Assembly (NCBI GenBank): GCA_000721275.1 | Contig: JOFO01000005.1 | Location: 1-64,000, forward strand | Length of the DNA stretch: 64,000 bases | Direction: 5' to 3' | Origin: Microtetraspora glauca | Lineage (GTDB): Bacteria; Actinomycetota; Actinomycetes; Streptomycetales; Streptomycetaceae | Shown: positions 18,840 through 27,314 of the stretch, piece by piece | Layout: every line of letters starts with the position of its first letter | Position numbering within the stretch: the first letter of the stretch is position 1 | Notes under the pieces: generated by a model | Database searches by the model: none | The model's input: only the letters and a program-made list of their open reading frames with translations | Told to the model about the DNA's origin: nothing | Program-made: the position numbers and the translations under genes

Positions 18840-20642
18840 TCAGTCCGGGAGGTTGTGCTCCGCCCACACGACCTTGCCGCCCGAGGTGCGGCACGTGCCC
18901 CAGCGGCGGCACAGCATGTTCACGAGCTGGAGGCCGCGCCCGCCCTCGTCGCTGAGGTCGGCGTGCTGGATCTGCGGCAGGTCGGGGCCGGTGTCCGACA
19001 CCTCGACGACGAGCCGTTCGCCGCGCAGCAGCCGCAGCTCGCCCGGCCCGTTCCCGTACCGCAGGGCGTTGCCGACCAGTTCGGAGACGACCAGTTCGCA
19101 CCCGTCCGCGAGGTCGTCCAGGCCCCACTCGGCGAGCTGGCCGGTGACCAGCCGCCGCGCCTCCGACGCGGCCCGGCCGTCGCCGGACAGCGGCCACACC
19201 CGCAGCCCGCTCGCCCCGCCGAGCGGCACCGCCCGGGCCGTCAGCAGCACCGCCTCGTCGAACCGGCCGGGCCCCGCCGGGGCCGCCGTGATCAGCCCGC
19301 CGCCCTCCAGCGCCGGTGCCGGCAGCGCGAGCGCCGCGCTCCGCAGCCGGCCCAGCTGCTCCTCCAGGTCGGCGCCGCGCGCCTTCACCAGCCCGTCGGT
19401 GAACAGCACCAGCGCCCCGCCGTCCGGCACGGTCACCGTCACCGGGTCGTACGGGATCACCCCGGCGCCCAGCGGCGCCCCGGCCGGCAGCGGGACGAAC
19501 GCGGCCCCGCCGCGCCCGTCGAGCAGCAGCGGCGGGAGGTGGCCCGCGCCGGCCAGCGTGCAGGAGGAGTCCGCCGGGTCGTAGACCGCGCAGAGGAAGG
19601 TGGCGACCTGGTCGTCCTCCAGGTCGCGGGTGGCGAGGTCGAGGCGGGCCAGCACCCGCTCGGGCGCCATGTCGAGGGTCATCAGGGTACGGGCGACGGC
19701 CCGCAGCCGTCCCATGGTGGCGGCGGCGGGCAGCCCCTGGCCCATGACGTCGCCCGCCATCAGCGCCGTACGCCCGCCGGGGAGCGACATGACGTCGTAC
19801 CAGTCGCCGCCGACGGTGTGGCGGGCCGCCGACGGCGCGTACTCGCCGTGCACCCGCAGCCCCGGGGTGACCGGTGTGGCGCGGGGCAGCAGGCTGCGCT
19901 GGAGCGAGACGACGTGCTCGCGCTCACGGCCGTACAGCCGGGCGTTGTCGATGAAGACGGCGGCGCGGGAGGCCAGCTGCTCGGCGAGGACCAGGTCGGT
20001 GGGGGAGAAGGGCGGGCTGCCGGGGCCGCGGACGAAGTCGGCGCTGCCCAGCAGCAGCCCGCGGGCGATGAGCGGCACCGCGAGGTAGCTGTGCACGCCG
20101 AGCGCCCGCATCTTCGCCGCGCCGCTGGCGGTGGGGGCGACGCGGGCGAAGTCCTCCTCGCGCATCCGGGCCACCAGGACGGGCTCGCCGCGCCGCAGGC
20201 AGTACTGGTGGAGCAGCGTCTCGTGCCGGGTCTGGTCGCGTACGTAGGTCTCGCCGACCGGCACGGCCTCCAGTGTCGACATGGTGTCGACGGCCGAGAG
20301 CGCGACCGCGCGCATCGGGGGGACGCCGCTGCCGGTCCAGCGCGCGCCCTCCTCGCCGTGCAGGACGCTCTCCAGGATGTCGACGGCGGCCCCGTCGGCG
20401 AACCCGGGGACGGTGAAGTCGGCCAGCTCCCGGGCGGTGCTCTCCAGGTCCAGCGTGGTGCCGATGCGGGTGCTCGCGGCGTTCAGCCAGGCGAGCCGTT
20501 CCTCGGTGCCGGCGGCGTCGAGCGGAATCCCGCCGTCGGCGCGGCGGCGCCGGGCCCGGAGTGCCGCGGACCGGTACACGGTCGAGGTCCGCACGGGCGA
20601 GACCCTGCCGGTCAGGCGCCGTCCGCCGCTGCCGCCGCTCAC
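18840..20642 (-). CDS. GAF-SpoIIE phosphatase with C-terminal kinase-like ATPase domain
   Basis: The 600-residue protein combines three modules. A GAF-like sensor occupies about 45-220, with 'HSYLAVPLIARGLLLGSADFVRG'. A PP2C/SpoIIE phosphatase follows at about 235-450, with 'HTVGGDWYDVMSLPGGRTALMAGDVMGQGLPAAATMG' and 'LVLFTDGLVKARG'. An RsbW-like HATPase is at about 470-600, with 'CELVVSELVGNALRYGNGPGELRLL' and 'DEGGRGLQLVNML'. The kinase-like and phosphatase-like activities in one chain suggest control of an anti-sigma/antagonist pair. The GTG start at 20642 has GGAGG eight bases upstream; the frame continues to 20909 but would overlap the divergent deacetylase gene. It is probably cytoplasmic. 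Confidence 0.93.
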   Translation of the reverse strand: MSGGSGGRRLTGRVSPVRTSTVYRSAALRARRRRADGGIPLDAAGTEERLAWLNAASTRIGTTLDLESTARELADFTVPGFADGAAVDILESVLHGEEGARWTGSGVPPMRAVALSAVDTMSTLEAVPVGETYVRDQTRHETLLHQYCLRRGEPVLVARMREEDFARVAPTASGAAKMRALGVHSYLAVPLIARGLLLGSADFVRGPGSPPFSPTDLVLAEQLASRAAVFIDNARLYGREREHVVSLQRSLLPRATPVTPGLRVHGEYAPSAARHTVGGDWYDVMSLPGGRTALMAGDVMGQGLPAAATMGRLRAVARTLMTLDMAPERVLARLDLATRDLEDDQVATFLCAVYDPADSSCTLAGAGHLPPLLLDGRGGAAFVPLPAGAPLGAGVIPYDPVTVTVPDGGALVLFTDGLVKARGADLEEQLGRLRSAALALPAPALEGGGLITAAPAGPGRFDEAVLLTARAVPLGGASGLRVWPLSGDGRAASEARRLVTGQLAEWGLDDLADGCELVVSELVGNALRYGNGPGELRLLRGERLVVEVSDTGPDLPQIQHADLSDEGGRGLQLVNMLCRRWGTCRTSGGKVVWAEHNLPD

Positions 20643-20863
20643 TCTTCCGGCCTCCAGACGGGAACTCGACCAGGTGTGGTGCACAGTCTGCACCGGAACC
20701 CCGCCCGGCGCACCATCCGAACAGCAGTCGAATCGCGATCGAACGACTCTTCCGTCACATCCGCCGAATGGGTGAAACCTGTTCGGGGGATGTTTCGTCC
20801 TCTCCCCCGTGAGCGCCTCGGGAGGCGCGGGGTCGCAACGGGAACGCGAGGATCGGAGGGCGC

Positions 20864-21688
20864 ATGCGCCGGATGGGCAAGTACACCGCGCACGTGGCCG
20901 TGTTGGCATCGGCGGTCGGCATCAGCCTCGCCGCGTGGGGCGCGACGGCGCTGGTGGGCGGCGACGAGGAGAACGCGGCGGCGCCGGGCGCCGGGGGCGC
21001 GGCCCGGCCCGGGCTGCCCGCCCAGCGGAACGCGGAGCCCATCCGGCCGGCGAAGCCCGTGGTCCGGGTGCCGGAAGGCATCGCCCACGCGGCCGAGGCC
21101 GGCGGACGGGCCGTCAACATCACCATCGACGACGGCCCGGACCCGCGCTGGACGCCGCAGATGCTCGACATCCTGAAGGAGCACGACGTCAAGGCCGTCT
21201 TCTGCATGATCGGCCCGCAGGCGAAGCAGCACCCCGGCCTGGTGAAGCGCGTGGTGGCCGAGGGGCACCGGCTGTGCGACCACACCATGACCCATGACAC
21301 CACCATGGACCGCAAACCCGTCGCGTACCAGAAGCAGCAGATCCTTGACGCGCGGAAGCTGATCGAGGAGGCGGCCGGCGGGGTCGAGGTGCAGTACTAC
21401 CGGGCCCCGGGCGGGGCGTTCACGCCGGACAGCCGGAAGATCGCCGCCGCGGCCGGGATGCGTCCGCTCGGCTGGAACGTCGACACCAAGGACTTCGAGC
21501 GCCCGGGCGCCGCCGCCATCGTCGCCACCGTCAAGAACGAGTTGCCCAACGGTCCGACCATCCTCTTCCACGACGGCGGCGGCGACCGCTCGCAGAGCGT
21601 GGCGGCACTGCGCGAGGTCCTGCCGTGGCTCAAGGAACAGGGCCGCACCTTCAGCTTCCCGGTCCGCACCGCCCCCGACACCCCCTGA
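20864..21688 (+). CDS. Membrane-anchored polysaccharide deacetylase (NodB domain)
   Basis: This 274-residue protein has an N-terminal hydrophobic anchor or signal (about residues 8-31) and a Pro/Ala linker, then a CE4/NodB domain. The motifs are intact: 'TIDDGPDPRWT' (Asp89, Asp90), 'HTMTHDTTM' (His140, His144), 'YRAPGG', 'GWNVDTKDF' and 'ILFHDGGGDRSQ'. It should remove acetyl groups from a cell-wall or extracellular polymer such as peptidoglycan or chitooligosaccharide. The ATG at 20864 has GGAGGGCGC upstream. It is divergent from the GAF-SpoIIE phosphatase gene across 221 bp. A second, different NodB protein is encoded at 61.3 kb. Confidence 0.93.
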   Translation: MRRMGKYTAHVAVLASAVGISLAAWGATALVGGDEENAAAPGAGGAARPGLPAQRNAEPIRPAKPVVRVPEGIAHAAEAGGRAVNITIDDGPDPRWTPQMLDILKEHDVKAVFCMIGPQAKQHPGLVKRVVAEGHRLCDHTMTHDTTMDRKPVAYQKQQILDARKLIEEAAGGVEVQYYRAPGGAFTPDSRKIAAAAGMRPLGWNVDTKDFERPGAAAIVATVKNELPNGPTILFHDGGGDRSQSVAALREVLPWLKEQGRTFSFPVRTAPDTP

Positions 21689-21762
21689 CCCCGCCCGCCG
21701 CCCGGCCGTCCGGCGGCCCGTAGGATCACCGGGTCGTACGGGTGAGCGAGGAGCGCGTTGCA

Positions 21763-22428
21763 GTGACCGCCGTGGTGGAACCGACCCTGCCGGAGCTCCT
21801 GGAGCGGGACGAGGACGGACGGGTGCTCGGGGCGCTGGTCTGGCGGTACGGGACCGGCTGGCGGGCCGTCAGCAGCGCGGTGCTCGGCGGCGGCATCGGC
21901 GCGCGGGCCTGGGTGATGAACGTGCAGGTCGCGCACGGCTACACCCGCACCGACCCCGAGGCGCACCTCGCCGCCCTCGCCCGGCGGGCCGGGCTGCGCG
22001 GCCCCGGCGTCGGCCTCATGACCGCCGCCGACGTCGCCCGGCGCGGCACCGCCTCCGACGGCGGCGTCGACGCCGTGGCCACCGCCGGGATCGAGGTCCG
22101 CGGCTGGGCGGCGGCCCCCGGACCGGCCGTCCCCGCGCCCCAGGCCCCGGGCACCATCAACATCGTCGTCACCGTGCCCGCCCCGCTCACCGACGGCGCC
22201 CTCGTCAACGCCGTCGCGACCGCCACCGAGGCCAAGACCCAGGCGCTCCTCGACGCCGGCCACGACTGCTCCGGCACCCCCACCGACGCGGTCTGCGTCC
22301 TCGCCCGCCACCCCGTGCCCGGCGGCCCCGCGGAGCCCTTCGCCGGACCCCGCTCCCTGTGGGGCGCCCGGCTGGCACGGGCCGTCCACGCGGCGGTCGG
22401 CGCCGCGCTGCCCGCGCCCGTCAGCTGA
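21763..22428 (+). CDS. cbiZ: Adenosylcobinamide amidohydrolase
   Basis: CbiZ cleaves the aminopropanol side chain of adenosylcobinamide to give adenosylcobyric acid, which allows salvage of incomplete corrinoids. The CbiZ signature is clear: 'GTINIVVTVPAPLTDGALVNAVATATEAKTQALLDAG' near residues 135-170 and 'CSGTPTDAVCVLA' after it. The N-terminal part carries 'AVLGGGIGARAWVMNVQV'. The GTG at 21763 is chosen because GAGGAG lies about nine bases upstream; another GTG at 21742 is in frame. No cobalamin genes or B12 riboswitch are seen nearby. The gene overlaps the PfkB kinase gene tail-to-tail by 8 bp. Confidence 0.9.
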   Translation: MTAVVEPTLPELLERDEDGRVLGALVWRYGTGWRAVSSAVLGGGIGARAWVMNVQVAHGYTRTDPEAHLAALARRAGLRGPGVGLMTAADVARRGTASDGGVDAVATAGIEVRGWAAAPGPAVPAPQAPGTINIVVTVPAPLTDGALVNAVATATEAKTQALLDAGHDCSGTPTDAVCVLARHPVPGGPAEPFAGPRSLWGARLARAVHAAVGAALPAPVS

Positions 22429-23332
22429 GCGCCGCGACCCCGGCGAGCAGGTCCTCCCGGCCGATGGCGCCGGCGGCGGTGGCCGGGACCGTACAGGCGA
22501 AGGCGCCGGCCACCGCCCCGTACCGGGCGCAGCGCTCCGGGGGCTCGCCGGCGAGCCGGCCGAAGAGGAAACCGGCCGCGTAGGCGTCGCCCGCGCCGTT
22601 GGAGTCCACGACCTCGCCGGGCGGCGGGGCCGCCGGCACGTGCAGCGGCTCCCGGCGGTCGCGGGTCAGCAGGTACGAGCCCGCCGTGCCGGCGGTCGCG
22701 ACGGCGACCTCCGCCCGGCCGCGCTCCAGCACCCGGCGCAGCGTCGTGGCCGGGTCCGGCAGGGCGGCGGCCGAGACGAAGACGACGTCGGAGCCGTACG
22801 CGAACGGCTCGTGGTACGGGTTCTCGCCGTCCCAGTCGTGCAGGTCCGTCGAGACGGAGAGGCCCGCCTCGTGGAGCAGCGGCAGCGCGTGCGCGCACGG
22901 GTGCGTGATCGAGACGTGCGCGTGCCGGGAGGCCGCGGCCAGCTCGCGCACCAGGTCCTCCGGGAGCCGGTCCGACTCCCGGGAGCGGCTGTCGTCGTAG
23001 AGCGACAGCCGCCGCCCGTCCGGGCCCACGAGGTTGACGGCCCGCTTGGTGCCGGCGGGCTGCGGGACCTCGGTGAAGCCGATGCCCCGGTCACGGTGGA
23101 GGGCGCGGACCAGGTCGCCGAACACGTCGTCGCCGATCATGTCGACGTGGTGGGTGCGCAGCCCCAGCGCGGTGGTGCCCAGCGCCACGAAGTCGCCGGT
23201 CTGGCCCGCGCGGGGCTCGATGCCGGGACGGATCATGTAGCTGTCGGCGTACGGCAGCGGCAGCTCGGGGACGTACACGACCGTGTCGACGCCCGACCCG
23301 CCCAGCACGAGGACGTCGTACGCGTGGCTCAT
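22421..23332 (-). CDS. PfkB family carbohydrate kinase
   Basis: This 303-residue sugar or nucleoside kinase has the two PfkB signatures: the N-terminal Gly-rich segment with 'GIEPRAGQTGDFVALGTTALGL' and the C-terminal 'VVDSNGAGDAYAAGFLFGRL', whose Asp is the catalytic base. The substrate cannot be read from sequence; ribokinase-like or fructokinase-like use is possible. The ATG at 23332 has GAGGGG a few bases upstream. No transporter or sugar regulator is adjacent. It is downstream of the conservon 1 operon on the same strand but separated from it by a strong hairpin. Confidence 0.9.
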   Translation of the reverse strand: MSHAYDVLVLGGSGVDTVVYVPELPLPYADSYMIRPGIEPRAGQTGDFVALGTTALGLRTHHVDMIGDDVFGDLVRALHRDRGIGFTEVPQPAGTKRAVNLVGPDGRRLSLYDDSRSRESDRLPEDLVRELAAASRHAHVSITHPCAHALPLLHEAGLSVSTDLHDWDGENPYHEPFAYGSDVVFVSAAALPDPATTLRRVLERGRAEVAVATAGTAGSYLLTRDRREPLHVPAAPPPGEVVDSNGAGDAYAAGFLFGRLAGEPPERCARYGAVAGAFACTVPATAAGAIGREDLLAGVAALS

Positions 23333-23430
23333 GCCACCCCTCTCGCTCGTGGATCCCGGGCGAGTCAACCAGCCCCGCCCCTGGCTCCGCAAGAAGTTGC
23401 GGAAGCTTGCAGAAGCGGGGGAAGGCACGC

Positions 23431-23462
23431 GGTGGCCCGCTCCCCGAGGGGAACGGGCCACC
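23431..23462 (-). terminator. Terminator of the conservon 1/P450 operon
   Basis: The 15-bp arms at 23431-23445 and 23448-23462 match at 14 of 15 positions. The hairpin lies about 20 bp past the stop codon of the last P450 gene and separates that operon from the pfkB-type gene. Confidence 0.7.
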
Positions 23463-23482
23463 AGGGCGAGCGCGTGCGGACG

Positions 23483-24721
23483 TCAGGCGAGGACGACCGG
23501 CAGCTCGAAGAGGTCGTTCTGGGTGACGACCGGCTTGTTCCTCAGTTCCTCGCGCGGCACCGCGAGCCGCAGCCCGGGGAAACGCGCGTACAGCGCCGGG
23601 AGCGCCACCGCGGCCTCCAGGCGGGAGAGCGCCGCGCCGGGGCAGACGTGCGGGCCGTGGCCGAAGGCGATGTGCCGGATCGGCTCGCGGGTGACGTCGA
23701 AGTCGCCCGCCGTCGGACCGTGCTGGAGCTCGTCCCGGCCGATCGCGCCGTGCGACACGATCAGCCCCTCGCCCTTCGGCAGGACCCGGTCGCCGACCTG
23801 GATGTCCTCGCTCGCGAAGCGGATGAGCACGTGCGAGGTGGGCGTCGACCAGCGCAGGGTCTCCTCGATCACGTTCTCCCACGGCACCTCGCCCTTGAGC
23901 ACCAGGGCGCGCTGCTCCGGGTGCGTCTCCAGGGCCACCACGGCGTTCACGATCAGGCTGATGGTCGTCTCGTGGCCGGCGGCCACCATCAGCTGGAGCG
24001 TATTGGTGATCTCCTCCGTGGTGAGCCGGTCGCCGCCCTCCGAGGCCGCGATCAGCGCGCTCGTCAGGTCGTCGCCGGGCGACTCCCGCTTGCCCGCCAC
24101 GATCCCGGCGAAGAGCGCCCCGAGGTCCGCCATCATCTGCGGCACCTCCTCCGGCGGCGTCTGCGTCGAGAAGAACTTCTCGAACAGCGCCTTCATCCGC
24201 GGGTGGTCCGCCGCGTCCAGGCCCATCAGCTCGCCGACCACGTTCATCGGCAGCGGGTAGGCGAACTCCGCCTTCAGGTCCACCGTCTCGCCCGCCGGAC
24301 GCTCCGCGAGCCGGTCGAGCAGGCCCGCCGTCAGCGCCTCGATGCCCGCCCGCAGCCGCTCCACCCGGCGCGCGGTGAGCGCCTGGGCGACCAGCGTGCG
24401 CAGCCGGCGGTGCTCCGCGCCGTCGACCGTCAGCATCGACCTGCCGGGGTTGGCGAGACCGATCAGCGGCCAGTCGAGCGGTATCTCGCCGCGCTGCCAG
24501 GCCCCCCACTGCTCGATGTCCTTGACGAGGCGGGGGTCGGTGAGGAGCGCCCGGGCCTCGGCGTGCCGGGTGACGGCGTAGCAGGGCACGCCGCCGGGCA
24601 GGACCACCCGGGCCAGCGGGCCGGCCTCGCGGAGCCGGGCACCCTCCCCGTCGAGGTCCGTGACGAAGGGGTCGAGGACGACGGGCGCGCCACCCGCGGT
24701 GTGGTCGATGGGGCAGGTCAT
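23483..24721 (-). CDS. Cytochrome P450 (CYP154-like)
   Basis: This 412-residue soluble P450 has all standard motifs: I-helix 'AGHETT' (248-253), K-helix ExxR as Glu287-Arg290, and the haem loop 'FGHGPHVCPG' with Cys360. It should be an active monooxygenase. The likely partner is the P450 gene directly upstream, which lacks ExxR. Pairs of a CYP154-type and a CYP157-type P450 at the end of a conservon are known in Streptomyces, so this one is likely the CYP154-type member; the family name is inferred. The start codon (ATG 24721) overlaps the stop of the upstream P450 gene as ATGA, which implies translational coupling. Confidence 0.93.
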   Translation of the reverse strand: MTCPIDHTAGGAPVVLDPFVTDLDGEGARLREAGPLARVVLPGGVPCYAVTRHAEARALLTDPRLVKDIEQWGAWQRGEIPLDWPLIGLANPGRSMLTVDGAEHRRLRTLVAQALTARRVERLRAGIEALTAGLLDRLAERPAGETVDLKAEFAYPLPMNVVGELMGLDAADHPRMKALFEKFFSTQTPPEEVPQMMADLGALFAGIVAGKRESPGDDLTSALIAASEGGDRLTTEEITNTLQLMVAAGHETTISLIVNAVVALETHPEQRALVLKGEVPWENVIEETLRWSTPTSHVLIRFASEDIQVGDRVLPKGEGLIVSHGAIGRDELQHGPTAGDFDVTREPIRHIAFGHGPHVCPGAALSRLEAAVALPALYARFPGLRLAVPREELRNKPVVTQNDLFELPVVLA

Positions 24722-25947
24722 GCGGTCCCTCCAAGGGCGGGGGTCGGGGTGTACGTCACCGGCAGCGCGGTGAGGCCGCGCAGCCAGGGGGAGGGGCGAC
24801 GGGTCAGGGAGGTCTCGGCGACGGCGAGGTCGACGTCCGGAAGCCGGTCCAGCAGCACCTCGATGCCGGTCCTGGCGACGGTCTCGGCGACCTCCTGCGC
24901 GGGGAACGGGCAGCGGTGCTCGCCATGGCCGAAGGAGAGGTGCGCGCTGTTGCCGCCGGTGAGAGCGCCGCCGTCGGCCCGGACGTGCGGGTCGGCGTTG
25001 GCGGCGGCGAGCCCGAGCAGCACCAGGTCGCCGCGGGCGATGTGCCGGCCGCCGAGGCGGGTGTCGCGGGAGGCCCAGCGGCCGGCGACGTTCTGCGTGG
25101 GCGTGTCCTCCCACAGCACCTCGTTCATCGCCTCGCCGACGCTGTGCCGGCCGCCGGAGAGCGAGGCGGCGAAGCGGTCGTCGGTCAGCATCAGGCGCAG
25201 CGAGTTGCCGATCCAGTCGGCGGTCGGCTGGTGGCCCGCGGCCATCATCACCATGAGGTCCTGGGCGACCTCCTCGACGGTGAACCCGGCGGTGTTGCCG
25301 AGCATCCGCGAGGCGACGTCGTCGCCGGGCGACTCCGCCTTGGCGGCGAGCAGCGCCACCATCGACTCGGCTAGGTGCCGCTGCCCGGCCAGCGCGCCGG
25401 GACCGCCGTTGATCATGTCGTTCATGGCGGTCACGAGCCCCGGGCCCTGCTCGTCGGCGAAGCCGTAGATGCTGGCGAGCACCCGGACCGGCAGCAGCAT
25501 GGCGTACTCGGCGATGATGTCGCACGCGCCCTTGCCGCACAGCCCGTCGATGAGCTCGTCGGCGAACCGCTCGGCGCGCCCCCGCAGTTCGAAGGGGTCG
25601 ACGGCCTCCAGGGCGGCCGAGATCACCCCGGCCCGCTCGCGGTGGCGCTCGCCCACCGTGTACAGGATCGACGGCTGCTTGCGGCCGATCATGGGCAGCA
25701 GCGGCCAGTCGTCGGGGATCGCGTCCCACTGGTTCCACAGGTCGGAGTCGCGCGAGAAGAGCACGGGGTCGCTGGTGACCTGGTGCAGCTCGCGGTAGCC
25801 GAGGACCAGCCAGGCGGGGACGTCGCCGTCGAGGACGACGGGGGCGACGGCCCCGTGGTCCCGCCGGATGCGCCGGTACAGCTCGACCGGGTCGGTGTGG
25901 AAGCGCGGACCGCTCAGCGGGACCGGCGCGGGCTCGGCAGGGTTCAC
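24718..25947 (-). CDS. Cytochrome P450 lacking ExxR (CYP157-like)
   Basis: This 409-residue P450-fold protein keeps the haem loop 'FGHGEHRCPF' with Cys346. The K-helix ExxR is replaced by Glu276-Val-Leu-Trp279, and the I-helix acid-alcohol pair is replaced ('AGHQPT' at 237-242). Loss of ExxR with a Trp at that place is the described hallmark of the CYP157 family. It may be a poor or unusual monooxygenase, or a binding or signalling partner for the adjacent normal P450. The GTG start at 25947 overlaps the cvnD stop as GTGA, and its own stop overlaps the next P450 start as ATGA, so all three genes should be translated together. Confidence 0.9.
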   Translation of the reverse strand: MNPAEPAPVPLSGPRFHTDPVELYRRIRRDHGAVAPVVLDGDVPAWLVLGYRELHQVTSDPVLFSRDSDLWNQWDAIPDDWPLLPMIGRKQPSILYTVGERHRERAGVISAALEAVDPFELRGRAERFADELIDGLCGKGACDIIAEYAMLLPVRVLASIYGFADEQGPGLVTAMNDMINGGPGALAGQRHLAESMVALLAAKAESPGDDVASRMLGNTAGFTVEEVAQDLMVMMAAGHQPTADWIGNSLRLMLTDDRFAASLSGGRHSVGEAMNEVLWEDTPTQNVAGRWASRDTRLGGRHIARGDLVLLGLAAANADPHVRADGGALTGGNSAHLSFGHGEHRCPFPAQEVAETVARTGIEVLLDRLPDVDLAVAETSLTRRPSPWLRGLTALPVTYTPTPALGGTA

Positions 25948-26579
25948 GGGGCGGGCTCCGGGACGGGCCGCCGACCGCGCTCGGGGTCGGCGGCGACGAC
26001 GTGCTTCAGGTGTTCGACGAGCGCGATGAGGACCTGCTTGCTGGACTCCCGGGACCGGGCGTCGCAGAAGACCAGCGGGACGTCCTCGGGGAGGTCGAGG
26101 GCGTCGCGGATCTCGTCGGCGGTGTGCGCGGGTCCGCCGAAGTCGTTGCAGGCGACGACGAAGGGGGTGCCGTGGTGCTCCAGGCGGTCGACCGCGTACC
26201 AGGAGTCTGCGATCCGCCGGGTGTCGACGAGGACGACCGCCCCGAGCGTCCCGGAGAACAGCCGGTCCCACAGGAACCAGAACCGCTCCTGCCCCGGCGC
26301 GCCGAACAGGTAGAGCACGTTGCGGGCGTCGAGCGAGATCCGCCCGAAGTCGAAGGCGACCGTGGTCGCCGTCTTGGCGGCGACGCCCCCGGTGTCGTCG
26401 ATGCCCTCGCCCGCCTGCGACATCGTCTCCTCGGTGTTCAGCGGACGGATCTCGCTGACCGAGCGCACCAGGGTCGTCTTGCCCACCCCGAAACCGCCGA
26501 CGACGACGATCTTCAGCCCGTTGTCGGCGGTGCTGCTCAGGGCCGGGCCCTGCTGCTGCTCAGAGATTGCGGAGTCCAA
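25944..26579 (-). CDS. cvnD: CvnD, small GTPase of conservon 1
   Basis: This 211-residue protein is a Ras/MglA-like GTPase of the conservon type. The P-loop 'GGFGVGKTT' is near residues 28-36, the switch II region is 'FGAPGQERFWFLWDRL', and 'VVLVDTRRI' follows. The usual NKxD base-recognition motif is replaced by 'VVACNDFGG'. CvnD proteins bind and hydrolyse GTP and are thought to act at the membrane with CvnA, B and C. It begins with a TTG that lies inside the end of cvnC (20-bp overlap), with a GGAG-type site upstream. The operon continues into two P450 genes, as in the rar-type conservon of S. coelicolor. Confidence 0.93.
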   Translation of the reverse strand: MDSAISEQQQGPALSSTADNGLKIVVVGGFGVGKTTLVRSVSEIRPLNTEETMSQAGEGIDDTGGVAAKTATTVAFDFGRISLDARNVLYLFGAPGQERFWFLWDRLFSGTLGAVVLVDTRRIADSWYAVDRLEHHGTPFVVACNDFGGPAHTADEIRDALDLPEDVPLVFCDARSRESSKQVLIALVEHLKHVVAADPERGRRPVPEPAP

Positions 26580-26916
26580 CGAGCACCTGCTCCAGGATGT
26601 CGTGATCGGGAAGGCGGTACGAGGAGGGGCGCGGGTGCCGCGCGCTGATCCGGCCGGTGTCGTGCAGGTCGGCCAGGAGGATCCTGGTGATCGACACGGG
26701 CAGCCCCAGCCCGGCGGCTACCTCCACCACGGCGGTGGGGAAGCGGCACATCCGCAGGATGGCGGCGTGCTCGGACTGCATGCCGGGCACCGGGTCGCTC
26801 TCCGCCACCACGAGCGTGACCACGTCGAAGGCGGTGGACCCGGAGCTGCTGCGGCCGCCGGTCAGGGTGTAGAGCCGGTCGGGGGAGTCGTCGCGACCCG
26901 GCCTGACGCGGCTCAT
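26560..26916 (-). CDS. cvnC: CvnC, DUF742 protein of conservon 1
   Basis: The 118-residue DUF742 protein carries the family segments 'LYTLTGGRSSSGSTAFDVVTLV', 'EHAAILRMCRFPTAVVEVAAGLGLPVSITRILLADL' (winged-helix-like) and the C-terminal 'LEQVLVGLRNL'. The DNA encoding the last GLRxL residues also holds the start of cvnD. Its biochemical role is not known; family members may link the roadblock protein to the GTPase. It overlaps cvnB by ATGA (4 bp). Confidence 0.93.
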   Translation of the reverse strand: MSRVRPGRDDSPDRLYTLTGGRSSSGSTAFDVVTLVVAESDPVPGMQSEHAAILRMCRFPTAVVEVAAGLGLPVSITRILLADLHDTGRISARHPRPSSYRLPDHDILEQVLVGLRNL

Positions 26917-27314
26917 CCCCGCGGCCTCGCGACGAGGTGCTCGCCCAGCTGCTCGACCAGCTCGGTCATGTTGTGCCCCACGAGCCCGGCGTCGGCGTCC
27001 TCGTCGGCGACGAGCGCGAGGTGGGCGCCCTCCCCGGCCTCGACGATGAAGAGGATCCCGCCGTAGAACTCGGCCATCGCGGAGCGCACCCCGCCGGTGC
27101 CGTCGCCGAACTCCATGGACGCGCCGTGGGACAGGCTCTGGATGCCCGCGGCGATCGCGGCGAGCTGGTCGGCCTGGTCGACGGAGAGCCCGGAGGTGCG
27201 GCAGAGCTTCAGGCCGTCCCGGGAGAGCACCAGGGCGTGCCGGGTGCCCGGGGTCCGTTCGAGCAGGCCCTCCAGGAGCCAGCTGAGCTTGTCGTCGGTG
27301 GTCGTGCCGGTCAT
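26913..27314 (-). CDS. cvnB: CvnB, roadblock/LC7 protein of conservon 1
   Basis: This 133-residue roadblock/LC7 protein has the typical start 'LSWLLEGLLERTPGTRHALVLSRDGLKL', a central 'AAIAAGIQSLSHGASMEF' helix and 'LALVADEDADAGLVGHNM'. Roadblock proteins act as partners or GTPase-activating factors for MglA-like GTPases, so CvnD is the expected partner. The ATG at 27314 overlaps the cvnA stop as ATGA, and its stop overlaps the cvnC start in the same way. Confidence 0.95.
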   Translation of the reverse strand: MTGTTTDDKLSWLLEGLLERTPGTRHALVLSRDGLKLCRTSGLSVDQADQLAAIAAGIQSLSHGASMEFGDGTGGVRSAMAEFYGGILFIVEAGEGAHLALVADEDADAGLVGHNMTELVEQLGEHLVARPRG

